Positions 24,976 to 35,259 of a stretch of 64,000 bases of DNA are shown in pieces. Numbering within the stretch: position 1 is the first letter of the stretch; each line of letters opens with the position of its first letter. The stretch covers positions 1 to 64,000 of the forward strand of contig NZ_WIOK01000005.1 of NCBI RefSeq assembly GCF_009467825.1. Reading direction: 5' to 3'. Origin of the DNA: Cyclobacterium xiamenense (GTDB lineage Bacteria; Bacteroidota; Bacteroidia; Cytophagales; Cyclobacteriaceae). The notes under the pieces were generated by a model, which worked only from the letters and a program-made list of their open reading frames with translations, made no database searches and was not told where the DNA came from. Both the position numbers and the translations under genes were made by a program.

Positions 24976-25002
24976 TTGTGAAAGGCGATTTGGTTATATT
25001 TG
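24976..25002 (+). promoter_or_regulatory. Candidate promoter of the 25035 operon
   Basis: TTG at 24976-24978, a 16-nt spacer, and TATATTTG at 24995-25002 (exact TAnnTTTG). It lies 32 bp before ATG 25035. The spacer is slightly shorter than usual. Confidence 0.45.
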
Positions 25003-25034
25003 TAATTCACAGGTAATTGCCTAATTTTAAACAC

Positions 25035-27419
25035 ATGATTGGAGGGATTACACGTATAGCAGTTTGGTTTGGCTTGAGTAGTTGGATGCTCAGTTGCAGC
25101 AGCGATTCCAGCCAAGGTCTTGCCGACATTCCGGAAGCGGTTAGTTACAACCTGCACATCCGGCCTATCTTATCCGAAAACTGTTTTGCCTGCCACGGGC
25201 CGGATGCCAACAAACGGGAAGCGGGCTTGCGATTGGACCGGGAAACGGATGCCTATGCTGCCTTGAAAGAACAACCCGGGCGACATGCATTGGTTCCGGG
25301 CGACCCGCAGGCATCGGAGGCGTATTTGCGGACGGTCAGCACCGATTCCTCCGAGCGGATGCCTCCCCCTTCTTCCAATTTGAGTCTCACGGACCATCAG
25401 GTCCGTTTGATCGAAAAATGGATCCGTCAGGGAGCCGCTTACGAACCGCATTGGGCCTTCGTGCCCCCGGTCAAGGCAGCTTTGCCCACCGATGATCTGG
25501 GATGGGCGCAAAATGAAGTGGATTATTTTGTGTTGAAAGGTATGCGGGAACAAGGGTTGACGCCGAATCAATCGGCAGATAAACGGAGTTTACTACGTAG
25601 GGTGTATTTGGATATCATAGGATTACCGCCACCACCTGCGGTTTTGGATCAAGTTGAAACCGCCGAACTGGATCTGGATGCCTTGCTGAATAGCTTGTTT
25701 GCCAATCCGGCCTTCGGAGAAAAAATGGCTATCCATTGGATGGACCTGTCCCGCTATGCGGATTCTCATGGGTATCAGGACGACTATTACCGTACCCAAT
25801 GGCCCTGGAGGGATTGGGTAATCCACGCGTTTAACCAAAACATGCCGTATGACCGCTTTGTCACCTGGCAACTGGCTGGGGACCTACTGCCGGATGCGGG
25901 GAAGGAACAGGTGCTGGCCACTGCTTTTAACCGAAACCACAAAATAACCGAGGAGTCCGGAGCGATAGACGAGGAATACCGGGTCATGTATGCCGTAGAC
26001 CGGACCAACACCCTCGGTAAGGCACTGCTGGGAATTACCCTGGAATGCGCGCAGTGCCACGATCACAAATACGACCCCATTTCCCAAAAGGAATATTTTC
26101 AAACCTATGCCTTTTTTAACACCGTTGCCGAATGGGGCATGGAAGAGTCTACGCCTGGCTTCTCCAAGAAAAGTCCGGCGAAATTACCCATGCTGGAGAT
26201 TTCAGAGGCGGATGTTTCCGATATTCTGCATTTTGTCAACCTGCCCGATAGTACCCGAAGGGTGCAGGCCTTGCTGGCCAATATGGGAAAAGGGGCCAAC
26301 TACAATTCCCTGCTTGCGGAGTCCAATGTTCTAAAGGTGTCGGTAATGGGGGAACCTGACAGTACACGACAAACCTATTTGCTGGACCGGGGCATGTACG
26401 ATGCCCCATTGGAAAAGGTGTCGCCGGGAGTACCCGAAGCGATCTTGCCCTTTCCGGAACAGCTACCAAAAAACCGGTTGGGTCTGGCAAAATGGCTATT
26501 TGATCCGAAAAACCCATTGACCGCCCGGGTGTTTGTAAACCGCATCTGGCAGGAGCTATTCGGGCAGGGACTCGTAAGCACCCCCGGCGACTTTGGGATG
26601 CAGGGGAACTTACCGGTCAACCAACCATTGCTGGATTGGCTGGCAGTGGATTTTATGGAAAGTGGCTGGGACATACAGGCACTGCTCCGAACGATCGTTC
26701 TTTCGGCGACCTATCAGCAGTCCTCTCAGGTCACCGCAGAAAAACTGGAACGGGATCCCGAAAACCGCTTGCTTTCTCGCTTTCCCCGGCAGCGCCTTCC
26801 TGCCGAAGGAATTCGGGACCTGGTACTCGCCAGCAGTGGGCTGCTGGTTCCGGAAATTGGCGGGCCCAGTGTAAAGCCTTACCAACCCGAAGGACTGTGG
26901 GAAGCAGCAACCTCTGGCAGGGGAAACCTGTCCAGGTATCAGCAAGATACCGGTAAATACCTCTACCGAAGGGGATTGTATACGTTTATCAAACGCACGG
27001 TCCCTCCGCCCAGCATGATGCTGTTCGATGCCAGCAACCGGGATGCCTGCGAAGTAGAGCGATTGAAGACCAATACGCCCTTGCAGGCACTTGTCATGAT
27101 GAATGACCCCGTTGTTTTGGAGGCATCCCGGGTACTTGCCGAGCGCTTGCTGGAAAGTCGGCAACCGGTACCCGAGTTGATTGGAAATGCATTTTACCGG
27201 ATTCTGGGCAGAAAGCCGGAAACAGCGGAAAGGCTCATCCTTGAGGAGAACTACCGGTCTTTTTTCGAGGCATTTGAGGCCGACGGAGCACGGGCAGAGC
27301 AATTGCTCGCCGTTGGGGAGTATCCCTTGAGTCCGTCCTTGCCGATTACGGAAAGAGCTGCCTTGATGCAGGTAATTTCCCTGCTTTACAATTTAGAGGA
27401 AACGATCACCAAATCCTGA
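25035..27419 (+). CDS. PSCyt1 / DUF1549 / DUF1553 cytochrome-like lipoprotein
   Basis: 794 residues from ATG 25035; an earlier TTG exists but this start gives a lipoprotein signal with Cys21 (WMLSC). Residues ~37-140 are a Planctomycete-type cytochrome c domain with CFACH (Cys50, Cys53, His54) as heme site. DUF1549 (PSCyt2) follows (RRVYLDIIGLPPPP, MDLSRYADSHGYQDD, then a second CxxCH, C338-AQC-H342, in CAQCHDHKYDPI). DUF1553 (PSD1) ends the protein (NPLTARVFVNRIW, FPRQRLPAEGIRDL, MMLFDASNRDACEV). The family is common in Planctomycetes and marine Bacteroidota near sulfatases; its biochemical role is unproven. Coupled to the DUF1501 gene 3 bp downstream. Confidence 0.9.
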   Translation: MIGGITRIAVWFGLSSWMLSCSSDSSQGLADIPEAVSYNLHIRPILSENCFACHGPDANKREAGLRLDRETDAYAALKEQPGRHALVPGDPQASEAYLRTVSTDSSERMPPPSSNLSLTDHQVRLIEKWIRQGAAYEPHWAFVPPVKAALPTDDLGWAQNEVDYFVLKGMREQGLTPNQSADKRSLLRRVYLDIIGLPPPPAVLDQVETAELDLDALLNSLFANPAFGEKMAIHWMDLSRYADSHGYQDDYYRTQWPWRDWVIHAFNQNMPYDRFVTWQLAGDLLPDAGKEQVLATAFNRNHKITEESGAIDEEYRVMYAVDRTNTLGKALLGITLECAQCHDHKYDPISQKEYFQTYAFFNTVAEWGMEESTPGFSKKSPAKLPMLEISEADVSDILHFVNLPDSTRRVQALLANMGKGANYNSLLAESNVLKVSVMGEPDSTRQTYLLDRGMYDAPLEKVSPGVPEAILPFPEQLPKNRLGLAKWLFDPKNPLTARVFVNRIWQELFGQGLVSTPGDFGMQGNLPVNQPLLDWLAVDFMESGWDIQALLRTIVLSATYQQSSQVTAEKLERDPENRLLSRFPRQRLPAEGIRDLVLASSGLLVPEIGGPSVKPYQPEGLWEAATSGRGNLSRYQQDTGKYLYRRGLYTFIKRTVPPPSMMLFDASNRDACEVERLKTNTPLQALVMMNDPVVLEASRVLAERLLESRQPVPELIGNAFYRILGRKPETAERLILEENYRSFFEAFEADGARAEQLLAVGEYPLSPSLPITERAALMQVISLLYNLEETITKS

Positions 27420-27422
27420 GGT

Positions 27423-28880
27423 ATGGAAAAGGAACTATTGGAACACCGGCTTCACATGAACCGCAGGCATTTTCTTTCCAAAATGAGCCTTGGCTTGGGA
27501 AGTGCCGCTTTGGGATCGCTGTTGATTCCGGATTTATTCCGGGGCAATGGTGGTATTGGCGAATCCCCGGGCTCCCTGGGGATCCCCCACTTTGCACCCA
27601 AAGCCAAACGGGTTATTTACCTGTTTCAAAACGGAGCGCCCTCCCAGTTGGAATCCTTTGACTACAAGCCAAAACTCCGGGAAATGTGGGGGGAGGAGTT
27701 GCCCGAGTCCATCCGGATGGGGCAGCGGTTGACCGGTATGACGTCCAGTCAAAATTCCTTTCCTTTGGTTGGATCCTTTACCAATTTCCAGCAATATGGC
27801 GAAGCAAGGGCCTGGATTAGTGAACTTTTTCCCCATACAGCGGGCATTGTAGACGATATTTGCATCATCAAGTCCATGCATACCGAGGCCATCAACCACG
27901 ATCCGGCACTTACGTTTTTCCAAACGGGTGCCCAGCAGGGCAATCGGCCGAGCATGGGTTCCTGGCTGAGCTACGGGTTAGGGAGTGAAAACAGCAACCT
28001 TCCGGCGTTTACCGTATTGCTCTCCAAAGGCAAGGGCAATGGGCAGGGCGTCTATTCGAAGCTTTGGAACAATGGCTTTTTGCCGGCTACCCATCAGGGC
28101 GTACAGTTTAGCAATGGGGAGGATCCGGTGCTCTATCTGAGCAACCCGGAAGGAATGCGCCCCTCCGAACGGAGAAAAATGCTCGACCATCTGTCCGAGC
28201 TGAATCAAATGGCCTTTCAACGCACCGGCGATCCGGAGATTCAGGCCCGGGTGGCCCAGTACGAGATGGCCTTTCGTATGCAGACGGCCGTGCCCGAAGC
28301 CACCGATCTTTCCAAAGAACCCGACCGCATCTTTGATATGTATGGAGCGGATAGCCGCAAACCGGGAACGTTTGCAGCCAATTGCCTGCTGGCCAGAAAA
28401 TTGTCAGAAAACGGTGTCCGTTTTGTGCAATTGTACCATCAGGGATGGGACCAGCACGGAAACCTTCCTTCCGAGATGACGGTGCAGGCGAAAGACGTGG
28501 ACCAGCCCTCTGCGGCTTTGATCAAGGACCTGAAACAACGGGGGTTACTGGACGAAACCCTGGTAATCTGGGGAGGGGAATTTGGCCGCACCAACTATTC
28601 TCAGGGGAAACTAACCAAAGAAAATTATGGCCGCGACCATCACCCCAGGTGCTTCAGTATCTGGATGGCAGGAGGGGGCGTGAAGCCCGGTATGGTCTAC
28701 GGCGCCACGGACGAGTTTGGGTACAACATTACCGAAAACCCAGTACACGTGCACGACTTTCAGGCAACCGTGCTGCACCTCCTGGGCTTGGACCACGAGC
28801 GCTTGGTTTACAGGCACCTGGGCAGAAAGTTCCGCCTGACGGATGTTTCGGGAAAGGTAGTTCCGGACATTTTGGTATGA
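27423..28880 (+). CDS. DUF1501 protein with twin-arginine signal
   Basis: 485 residues from ATG 27423, 3 bp after the DUF1553 stop, so one transcript. The N-terminus has a twin-arginine signal ([10 protein letters not shown] then a hydrophobic stretch), preceded by the short lead usual in this family. The DUF1501 (PF07394) body resembles the alkaline-phosphatase/sulfatase fold: [54 protein letters not shown] and NYGRDHHP, whose Asp/His residues would bind metals. DUF1501 and DUF1553 proteins are constant partners. Periplasmic hydrolase-like role inferred; substrate unknown. Confidence 0.9.
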   Translation: MEKELLEHRLHMNRRHFLSKMSLGLGSAALGSLLIPDLFRGNGGIGESPGSLGIPHFAPKAKRVIYLFQNGAPSQLESFDYKPKLREMWGEELPESIRMGQRLTGMTSSQNSFPLVGSFTNFQQYGEARAWISELFPHTAGIVDDICIIKSMHTEAINHDPALTFFQTGAQQGNRPSMGSWLSYGLGSENSNLPAFTVLLSKGKGNGQGVYSKLWNNGFLPATHQGVQFSNGEDPVLYLSNPEGMRPSERRKMLDHLSELNQMAFQRTGDPEIQARVAQYEMAFRMQTAVPEATDLSKEPDRIFDMYGADSRKPGTFAANCLLARKLSENGVRFVQLYHQGWDQHGNLPSEMTVQAKDVDQPSAALIKDLKQRGLLDETLVIWGGEFGRTNYSQGKLTKENYGRDHHPRCFSIWMAGGGVKPGMVYGATDEFGYNITENPVHVHDFQATVLHLLGLDHERLVYRHLGRKFRLTDVSGKVVPDILV

Positions 28881-29164
28881 TGCCCGAGGGGTGCCTGTAC
28901 CCCTTGCGTCCGTCAACAGGAGCGATTTCGAGCCAAAAATCAAGCGGCTGAAATTTGGGATTGCTCGAAAAAAGCCCCATTTTACCTGCTTAGAAACCAT
29001 CTTATCTGCTAATTTTCAGATTACCAATTCATTTCATGAAATCGAGCCTGTCTGGCGGGTAGGCAGGCATGACGAGAACGTCACTCCTTGGGGTGGGCCG
29101 AAGGGTATCGACGTGACACCATGGGAGATTCCATATGGACTTTAAACATGCAAATTACAAACCT

Positions 29165-30121
29165 ATGAAAAAACTAGTATTTGCCAATGGCGATGCCATG
29201 CCTGCGCTGGGATTGGGCACCTGGAGATCCAAGCCAAATGAAGTATTCGAGGCCGTGTTGGAGGCGTTGAAAGTCGGATACCGGCACATCGACTGTGCAT
29301 CCATTTACAAGAATGAAAAAGAAATCGGGGATGCGCTGGCGACTGCATTTGATGAAGGCTGGGTCCGCCGGGAAGAGGTATGGGTTACCTCCAAGCTATG
29401 GAACGACAGGCATCTCAAAGCGGATGTGCTGCCTTCCATCGAACAAACGCTGTCCGACCTGCAACTCGACTACCTGGATCTGTACCTGTTGCATTGGCCG
29501 GTAGCCGTCCGGAAAGGGGTGGATTTTCCGTCCAAAAAAGAAGATTTTTTGAGCTATGAGGAAGCACCCCTTACCGAGACCTGGGAAGGCCTGGAAGAAG
29601 TGCTGGAAAAAGGCCTTACCCGGCACATCGGTGTTTCCAATTTTAATACCCAAAAGCTGCGTGAAATCCGGGAGTCGGCCAACAAGCAACCCGAATTGAA
29701 TCAGGTGGAATTGCACCCGTACCTGCCCCAAAATAAACTAAAAGCTTATTGCGACGAGCATTCCATGTTGCTTACCGGCTACGGTCCGCTGGGAGCGGCC
29801 TACCGGGTAGCCGCCAAGGAGGTAGATTTCCCCATTCTTCTCGAGGATAACACCCTAAAGGAGATCGCTTCTAAACATCAGGCAACAGTGGCGCAGGTAG
29901 CTTTGGCATGGGCTTTGGGGCGCAATACCTCGGTGGTGCCCAAATCGGTTAATCCAGCCCGTATTGCGGAGAACTTTGAAGCCAACAAGCTGCGATTGGA
30001 TGAAGCGGATATTGCACGGATCAACCAGCTGGAGGGCCCTTATCGGTATACGCCCGGGCCAGCCTGGGTAAGCAACGGCAGTCCTTTTACGTACGCCGAT
30101 CTTTGGGAAGAATATTTATAA
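29165..30121 (+). CDS. Aldo/keto reductase, copy 1
   Basis: 318 residues from ATG 29165 (an upstream ATG at 29135 adds ten residues not seen in the family). Complete AKR barrel with catalytic tetrad Asp43, Tyr48, Lys77 and His110, visible in GYRHIDCASIY, VTSKLWN and DLYLLHWP. The NADPH-binding end VVPKSVNPARIAEN is intact. It should reduce aldehydes or sugar ketones with NADPH in the cytoplasm. 31 bp upstream of a close paralogue, with which it shares a terminator at 31194. Confidence 0.9.
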   Translation: MKKLVFANGDAMPALGLGTWRSKPNEVFEAVLEALKVGYRHIDCASIYKNEKEIGDALATAFDEGWVRREEVWVTSKLWNDRHLKADVLPSIEQTLSDLQLDYLDLYLLHWPVAVRKGVDFPSKKEDFLSYEEAPLTETWEGLEEVLEKGLTRHIGVSNFNTQKLREIRESANKQPELNQVELHPYLPQNKLKAYCDEHSMLLTGYGPLGAAYRVAAKEVDFPILLEDNTLKEIASKHQATVAQVALAWALGRNTSVVPKSVNPARIAENFEANKLRLDEADIARINQLEGPYRYTPGPAWVSNGSPFTYADLWEEYL

Positions 30122-30152
30122 ACGATCAGATAATTACCTAAATCGAAAAAAC

Positions 30153-31112
30153 ATGAAATACGTAACGTTTGAAAACGGCGATCAAATGCCTATGCTAGGA
30201 CTGGGTACCTGGAAATCTGCTCCGGGAGAAGTATACCAGGCGGTCTTGTGGGCGCTTGAAGCCGGCTACCGGCACATCGACTGTGCCGCCGTGTACCAAA
30301 ACGAGAAGGAAGTAGGAAATGCGCTGAAAAAAGCATTTGGAGAAGGCCTGGTCAAACGAGAAGAGGTGTTTGTTACCTCCAAATTGTGGAACAATGCGCA
30401 CGAAAAGGATCAGGTGGCAGAAGGATTGAAGCGCACGTTAAGTGATCTGCAATTGGACTACCTGGACCTGTACCTCGTTCATTGGCCCGTTTCGCTAAAG
30501 ACCCATGTCATGTTCCCGGAAAAAGGGGAGGACTTCCTCAATTACGAGCAGGTTCCTCTTGCCGATACCTGGGCCGGCATGGAAGCCTTGAAGCGGGCAG
30601 GGAAAGCCAGGCACATCGGTGTCTCAAATTTTAATCAGGAGAAAATCAACGAAGTGCTTGAATCCTGTCAGGTAACGCCCGAAATGAACCAGATTGAATT
30701 GCACCCTTACCTTCCCCAAAATGAGTTGGTGACCTTTTGCAAAGAAAATGGACTACAGGTAACCGCCTACTCCCCGTTGGGTTCCGCAGACCGGCCCAAA
30801 GCACGAAAGAAAGCCGATGACCCCGTGTTGCTGGAGCACCCGCTGTTCCGGAAACTGGCAGAAAAGCACGAAGCGACCGTCGCACAGGTACTGATCGCCT
30901 GGTCGCTTCATCGCGATATTGTGGTAATCCCCAAATCGGTGAATAAGGAACGGATCCACCAAAACCTGCAAGCGGCCTCGCTTCAATTGGATGCGGCAGA
31001 CATGCAGGCCATCGCGGGAATCCTTGAGCGGCACCGCTACATCGACGGAACGTTTTTTACCGAGGTCCCTGGAAGTCCCTACAGCCAGTCTGATCTTTGG
31101 GAACCCGTTTGA
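30153..31112 (+). CDS. Aldo/keto reductase, copy 2
   Basis: 319 residues. Same tetrad positions as copy 1 (Asp43, Tyr48, Lys77, His110) and the same cofactor motif (VVIPKSVNKERIHQN). The two proteins are clearly tandem paralogues, with long identical stretches such as LSDLQLDYLDLYL, but they differ along the substrate loops and C-terminus (HRYIDGTFFTEVPGSPYSQ here), so specificity probably diverged. Ends 80 bp before a strong terminator. Confidence 0.9.
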   Translation: MKYVTFENGDQMPMLGLGTWKSAPGEVYQAVLWALEAGYRHIDCAAVYQNEKEVGNALKKAFGEGLVKREEVFVTSKLWNNAHEKDQVAEGLKRTLSDLQLDYLDLYLVHWPVSLKTHVMFPEKGEDFLNYEQVPLADTWAGMEALKRAGKARHIGVSNFNQEKINEVLESCQVTPEMNQIELHPYLPQNELVTFCKENGLQVTAYSPLGSADRPKARKKADDPVLLEHPLFRKLAEKHEATVAQVLIAWSLHRDIVVIPKSVNKERIHQNLQAASLQLDAADMQAIAGILERHRYIDGTFFTEVPGSPYSQSDLWEPV

Positions 31113-31193
31113 TTTCGCTACAACAAATGAGCCTTAAGGTATCCCGGATTCGGAAAATGGGTCGTTGGTACCCAAAGGCTGAATAATGCGTAC

Positions 31194-31225
31194 GCATCCA
31201 TCCCCCCTCGGGTGGATGCTTTTTT
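31194..31225 (+). terminator. Rho-independent terminator of the aldo/keto reductase pair
   Basis: Arms GCATCCA (31194-31200) and TGGATGC (31213-31219) with further inner pairing, followed by six T. Confidence 0.85.
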
Positions 31226-31664
31226 GTTTGCCGTTGCGGGGAGAAATGAAATAAATGCTGTGCCGGAAAATGACCTTAACGGGTATCGCATAGCAAATCG
31301 TCTGCGGATATAGCGTTGCCGATAGATCAAAACGAGGAGGCTGTTAGGGAGCGGCTCCCGCTCCGGGTTTCGAACAAGGCACAGGCACAGGTGCCAACCA
31401 ACAGGCAAGCTGACAAGCACATGGGAAATCTGTGCGATAAGATCTCCGATATAGGTAGTTGCTTTCTGCATGAACGGCACAAAACCAACGAAACCGGGAC
31501 AAGCAGCCGGCACTAACGGGAGCTGTTCCGATTGTTTCTTGCAACGGTGGGCGTATGCGGAATAAGCGTATTTACCGATCAAGTGCGATGCCTGGTCCGC
31601 CACCGCACCCGTTGGGTATACTGAATTTTTTATCAAATCAGTACATTTAATCCCTTATTTTTAA
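31226..31664. other. Intergenic region, no recognised content
   Basis: About 440 bp. Minus-strand ORF 31118-31636 crosses both this region and the terminator stem and lacks family features, so I do not accept it as a gene. No tRNA, repeat or riboswitch recognised. Confidence 0.4.
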
Positions 31665-31672
31665 TAGATTTG
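31665..31672 (+). promoter_or_regulatory. Candidate -7 box TAGATTTG of the response-regulator gene
   Basis: Exact TAnnTTTG, about 90 bp before ATG 31761; no convincing -33 TTG. Confidence 0.3.
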
Positions 31673-31760
31673 TAAGGAGCGTAGAAAAAAATCACTTTGA
31701 TTACTAGATGCTGACGAAGAGTCGATACTACACGATCATTTACCACACTTGGATTACGTT

Positions 31761-32189
31761 ATGAGGTTGGTGCACGTTTTATTGGTAGAGGATAACGAAG
31801 GGGATATTTTTTTGACGACGGAGGCGTTGGAAGAAAGCAAGTTTATCGATCGGATAAGCATCGCGCGGGACGGTCAGGAGGCGCTGGATTTTGTCTGTAA
31901 AAACAGAGGCTTTGAAACCTGCCTCACGCCGGATTTAATTCTTCTGGACGTAAACCTACCAAAAAAAAGCGGCCACGAGGTTCTTGGAGAATTGAAAAAC
32001 CACGAATTGTACAAGAAAATTCCGGTAATCATGCTGACTACTTCGTCCTCGAAAAGAGACATTGACCTGTCCTACGAGAATTATGCGAACTGTTACATTA
32101 CCAAACCTGTAGAGGTGGGGGATTTTTTAGATGCCATCAGTACGATTGAGCAATTTTGGCTCAACATTGCTGCATTGCCTTCCGTTTAA
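31761..32189 (+). CDS. Single-domain response regulator (Rcp1/CheY-like)
   Basis: 142 residues from ATG 31761 (a TTG at 31749 is less likely). Receiver domain only: acidic pair in LLVEDNEGDI, phosphorylatable Asp63 in LLDVNLP, Thr/Ser in MLTTSSS, and the conserved Lys in ITKPVEV. LTTEALEESKF and the ~140-residue size place it with cyanobacterial Rcp1-like regulators that receive phosphate from phytochrome-type or hybrid kinases. No DNA-binding domain; no kinase gene is nearby, so the partner is encoded elsewhere. Confidence 0.9.
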   Translation: MRLVHVLLVEDNEGDIFLTTEALEESKFIDRISIARDGQEALDFVCKNRGFETCLTPDLILLDVNLPKKSGHEVLGELKNHELYKKIPVIMLTTSSSKRDIDLSYENYANCYITKPVEVGDFLDAISTIEQFWLNIAALPSV

Positions 32190-32274
32190 TTCGCTAAACA
32201 GGCTTGTATCGAGCAGCGTTGGGTTTTGTTAAGTCGTTTGAGATTGCTAAATTTTGTCAATCAACCATATACCC

Positions 32275-33732
32275 ATGACGCAAACCAAATTCACGACACG
32301 CTTGCCCCGGTTACTTTTACTCTGTTTTTTAGTGGCCTGTGGTAGTCAAAACGAGGAGTCCGGTACGGATACGTCGCTTCCCAATATTGTACTTATTTTT
32401 ACCGATGATCAGGGCTATGCCGATCTTGGTGTTTTTGGGGCACAGGGTTACGAGACCCCGCACCTGGACCAACTGGCAAGTGAAGGGACGAAGTTGACCA
32501 ATTTTCATGTGGCCAATGCGGTCTGTTCGGCTTCCCGGGCAGCCCTGCTTACCGGTTGTTATTCGAACCGGCTGGGAATATTCGGAGCGTTGTCTCATGA
32601 GAGCCAGCATGGGCTGAATCCGGAGGAGGAGACCCTGGCCGAGGTGCTAAAGCCACTGGGATACGCCACCGGAATCATCGGAAAATGGCATTTGGGGCAT
32701 ATGCCCCCCTTTTTGCCCACCAGGCAGGGATTTGATGAGTTTTTTGGCTTGCCGTATTCCAACGATATGTGGCCCTATCATCCGGAACGGCCTAATTTCT
32801 ACCCCCCGCTTCCCCTTTACGAGAACGAATCGGTCATCGATACGCTGGACGATCAAACCATGCTCACCACCTGGTACACGGAACGTGCGGTGGATTTTAT
32901 TGCGCGTAAGCAAAATGGCCCCTTTTTCCTTTACCTGGCGCACAGCATGCCGCATGTTCCCTTGTTTGTCTCCGATAAATTCAAAGGCAAATCCGAAAAT
33001 GGATTGTACGGCGATGTCATTATGGAAATCGACTGGTCGGTTGGTCAGGTGATGGCAGCGCTGCAAAAGCATGGCCTATCGGACAATACGCTGGTGATTT
33101 TTACCTCCGATAATGGTCCCTGGCTTTCGTATGGGACCCATTCCGGTAGTGCTGGACAACTAAAAGAAGGCAAAGGCACCTCCTGGGAAGGTGGAGTTCG
33201 CGTACCGGGAATCATCAAATGGCCCGGAAAAATCCCCGCCGGAAAAGTGATGGACCAACCGGTCATGACCATAGATTTGCTACCCACACTTGCCCACCTC
33301 ACCGGGGCCGATCTACCGGAGAAAAAAATTGATGGAAAAAATATCTGGCCCTTGCTTGCGCAGGAACCGGGAGCAGTTTCTCCCCACGACGCCTATTACA
33401 TTTACTATAACCGTAACGAACTGCAGGCGCTGATTATGGATAACTGGAAACTGGTTTTTCCCCATCGTTACCGATCTCTTCCGGCAAGCAGCGAATTGCC
33501 GAACGACGGCACGCCGACCCGGTATGAAATGGTGGAACTGGACCAGCCGGAATTATACGATCTTTCCAGCGATCCTGGTGAAAGCCAAAACCTTGCCGGG
33601 CAGTATCCGGAAGTAGTGGAAGAAATGATGCAGCTCGCCGAGCGTGCCAGGGAAGATATGGGAGATGCCCTGCAAAATAGGACCGGAGCAACTAATCGCC
33701 CACCCGGCCAACTTACCGCTACCGATAACTAG
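32275..33732 (+). CDS. Sulfatase lipoprotein (arylsulfatase type)
   Basis: 485 residues from ATG 32275; lipoprotein signal with Cys22 (CFLVAC). Formylglycine motif Cys84-Ser-Ala-Ser-Arg88 (CxAxR form), needing an FGE or radical-SAM maturase to become active. Metal-binding DDQGYADLG at the start of the domain, GKWHLGH, and SDNGPW before the C-terminal subdomain ([12 protein letters not shown] type). It would hydrolyse sulfate esters on a glycan or small substrate at the cell surface. It lies alone between the response regulator and glutamate dehydrogenase genes. Class of sulfated substrate cannot be told. Confidence 0.9.
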   Translation: MTQTKFTTRLPRLLLLCFLVACGSQNEESGTDTSLPNIVLIFTDDQGYADLGVFGAQGYETPHLDQLASEGTKLTNFHVANAVCSASRAALLTGCYSNRLGIFGALSHESQHGLNPEEETLAEVLKPLGYATGIIGKWHLGHMPPFLPTRQGFDEFFGLPYSNDMWPYHPERPNFYPPLPLYENESVIDTLDDQTMLTTWYTERAVDFIARKQNGPFFLYLAHSMPHVPLFVSDKFKGKSENGLYGDVIMEIDWSVGQVMAALQKHGLSDNTLVIFTSDNGPWLSYGTHSGSAGQLKEGKGTSWEGGVRVPGIIKWPGKIPAGKVMDQPVMTIDLLPTLAHLTGADLPEKKIDGKNIWPLLAQEPGAVSPHDAYYIYYNRNELQALIMDNWKLVFPHRYRSLPASSELPNDGTPTRYEMVELDQPELYDLSSDPGESQNLAGQYPEVVEEMMQLAERAREDMGDALQNRTGATNRPPGQLTATDN

Positions 33733-33829
33733 CAGGTTTGAAGGGTGGCTTGCCTTTAGAAGATTAGGCACACTCATTGCGGTCGGGTAACTAGAAAATT
33801 AACAGGAACCTTTAACGAAAAAAAAATTT

Positions 33830-35248
33830 ATGGTAAAACAGCAGGAATACAGTCTTTTTGAAGATGTGTGCAAAGTGGTGGACCACGCTGCCAGTCACAT
33901 GGATATCCATCCGGGACTTTTGGATCAGATCAAACAATGCAACAGCGTGTACAAGTTTAATTTCCCCCTTCGAAACGGGGATGGGACCTACCAGGTGATC
34001 GAAGGATACCGGGTGCAGCACTCCCATCACAAATTACCGGTAAAAGGAGGGATTCGCTACAGCAGTTTTGTGAATGAAGAAGAGGTAAAGGGCCTGGCCG
34101 CACTGATGACGTACAAATGCGCGCTGGTAAATATCCCGTATGGCGGTGCCAAAGGAGGTGTCACCATTGACCCAACAAAATACACCACCGATCAACTGGA
34201 GAAAATCACCCGAAGGTATACCTCCGAGTTGATAAAAAAGAAATTTATCGGTCCGGCCATCGATGTTCCCGCGCCGGATTACGGAACCAGTAGCCGGGAG
34301 ATGGCCTGGATAGTTGATACATTTGAGGCGTTTAATCCCGAGGTGATCAACGCCAAGGGATGCGTGACGGGCAAACCCCTTTCCCAACATGGCATTGAGG
34401 GTCGGACAGAGGCCACCGGTATGGGAGTGTTTATTGGAATCCGCGAAGCTGTCAGCGTGCGTGAAGACATGGAAGCACTGGGTCTCGGTGTGGGATTGGC
34501 CGGAAAGAAAATCATCGTTCAGGGCTTTGGAAATGTCGGGTACTATTCGGCAAAATACTTGCAGGAAGCCGGCGCCAAAATCATTGGCATTGCGGAATAC
34601 AACGGTGGTATTTGGAACGAAGACGGCATTGATGTAGAGGAAATCAAAACCTATCAACTGGTGAACAAGGGGTTTTTGGGTTATAAAAAGGGAACGTTTG
34701 TTGAGAATGCCGCATCCATGCTGACCTATCCCTGCGATATTTTGATACCGGCTGCCCTTGAAAACCAGATTACCCTGGATAATGCGGATAAGGTTCAGGC
34801 GAGAATCATTGGCGAAGCCGCAAATGGTCCGGTAACCCAGGATGCCGACAACATTCTCCTTGAAAAAGGGATCATGGTCATTCCCGATATGTACCTGAAT
34901 GCGGGAGGGGTGACCGTTTCCTATTTCGAGTGGTTGAAAAACCTATCCCGGGTTTCTTTTGGAAAACTCGAAAAGCGGTACGACATGAAGAAATACGATG
35001 CGCTGTTGGAAACCATCGAAAAGGCGACGGGGGATTCGTTTAGCGAGCAACAGAAGGAACTGATCGTTCGGGGAGCAAGTGAGCGGGACCTTGTCAATTC
35101 GGGTTTGGAAGAAACCATGGTAACCGCCTACCATCACATGAATGGTGTGCGCAAGGAAAAAAATATCAAGGACCTGCGAACCGCAGGCTTTATCGTCGCG
35201 CTGGAACGTATCGCCATCTCCTACATGGATCTGGGAATTTTCCCTTGA
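33830..35248 (+). CDS. gdhA: Glutamate dehydrogenase (Glu/Leu/Phe/Val family)
   Basis: 472 residues from ATG 33830. Contains the substrate-site lysine block KGGIRYSS ... MTYKCALVNIPYGGAKGGV, PAPDYGTSSREMAWI, GKPLSQHGIEGR, the Rossmann GFGNVGYYSAKYLQEAGAKI and ANGPVT. Catalyses reversible oxidative deamination of glutamate to 2-oxoglutarate in the cytoplasm; the GFGNVG turn and the following charged residue do not settle the NAD/NADP choice. It lacks the N-terminal extension of hexameric NADP-specific forms. Followed after 11 bp by the FAD-oxidase gene. Confidence 0.9.
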   Translation: MVKQQEYSLFEDVCKVVDHAASHMDIHPGLLDQIKQCNSVYKFNFPLRNGDGTYQVIEGYRVQHSHHKLPVKGGIRYSSFVNEEEVKGLAALMTYKCALVNIPYGGAKGGVTIDPTKYTTDQLEKITRRYTSELIKKKFIGPAIDVPAPDYGTSSREMAWIVDTFEAFNPEVINAKGCVTGKPLSQHGIEGRTEATGMGVFIGIREAVSVREDMEALGLGVGLAGKKIIVQGFGNVGYYSAKYLQEAGAKIIGIAEYNGGIWNEDGIDVEEIKTYQLVNKGFLGYKKGTFVENAASMLTYPCDILIPAALENQITLDNADKVQARIIGEAANGPVTQDADNILLEKGIMVIPDMYLNAGGVTVSYFEWLKNLSRVSFGKLEKRYDMKKYDALLETIEKATGDSFSEQQKELIVRGASERDLVNSGLEETMVTAYHHMNGVRKEKNIKDLRTAGFIVALERIAISYMDLGIFP

Positions 35249-35259
35249 TTTTTTCCCGG

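Noticed and set aside
31118..31636. 172-codon minus-strand ORF
   Set aside because: It runs through the terminator hairpin of the aldo/keto reductase pair, is rich in Cys/Trp/Arg without domain pattern, and has no plausible signal or start region.
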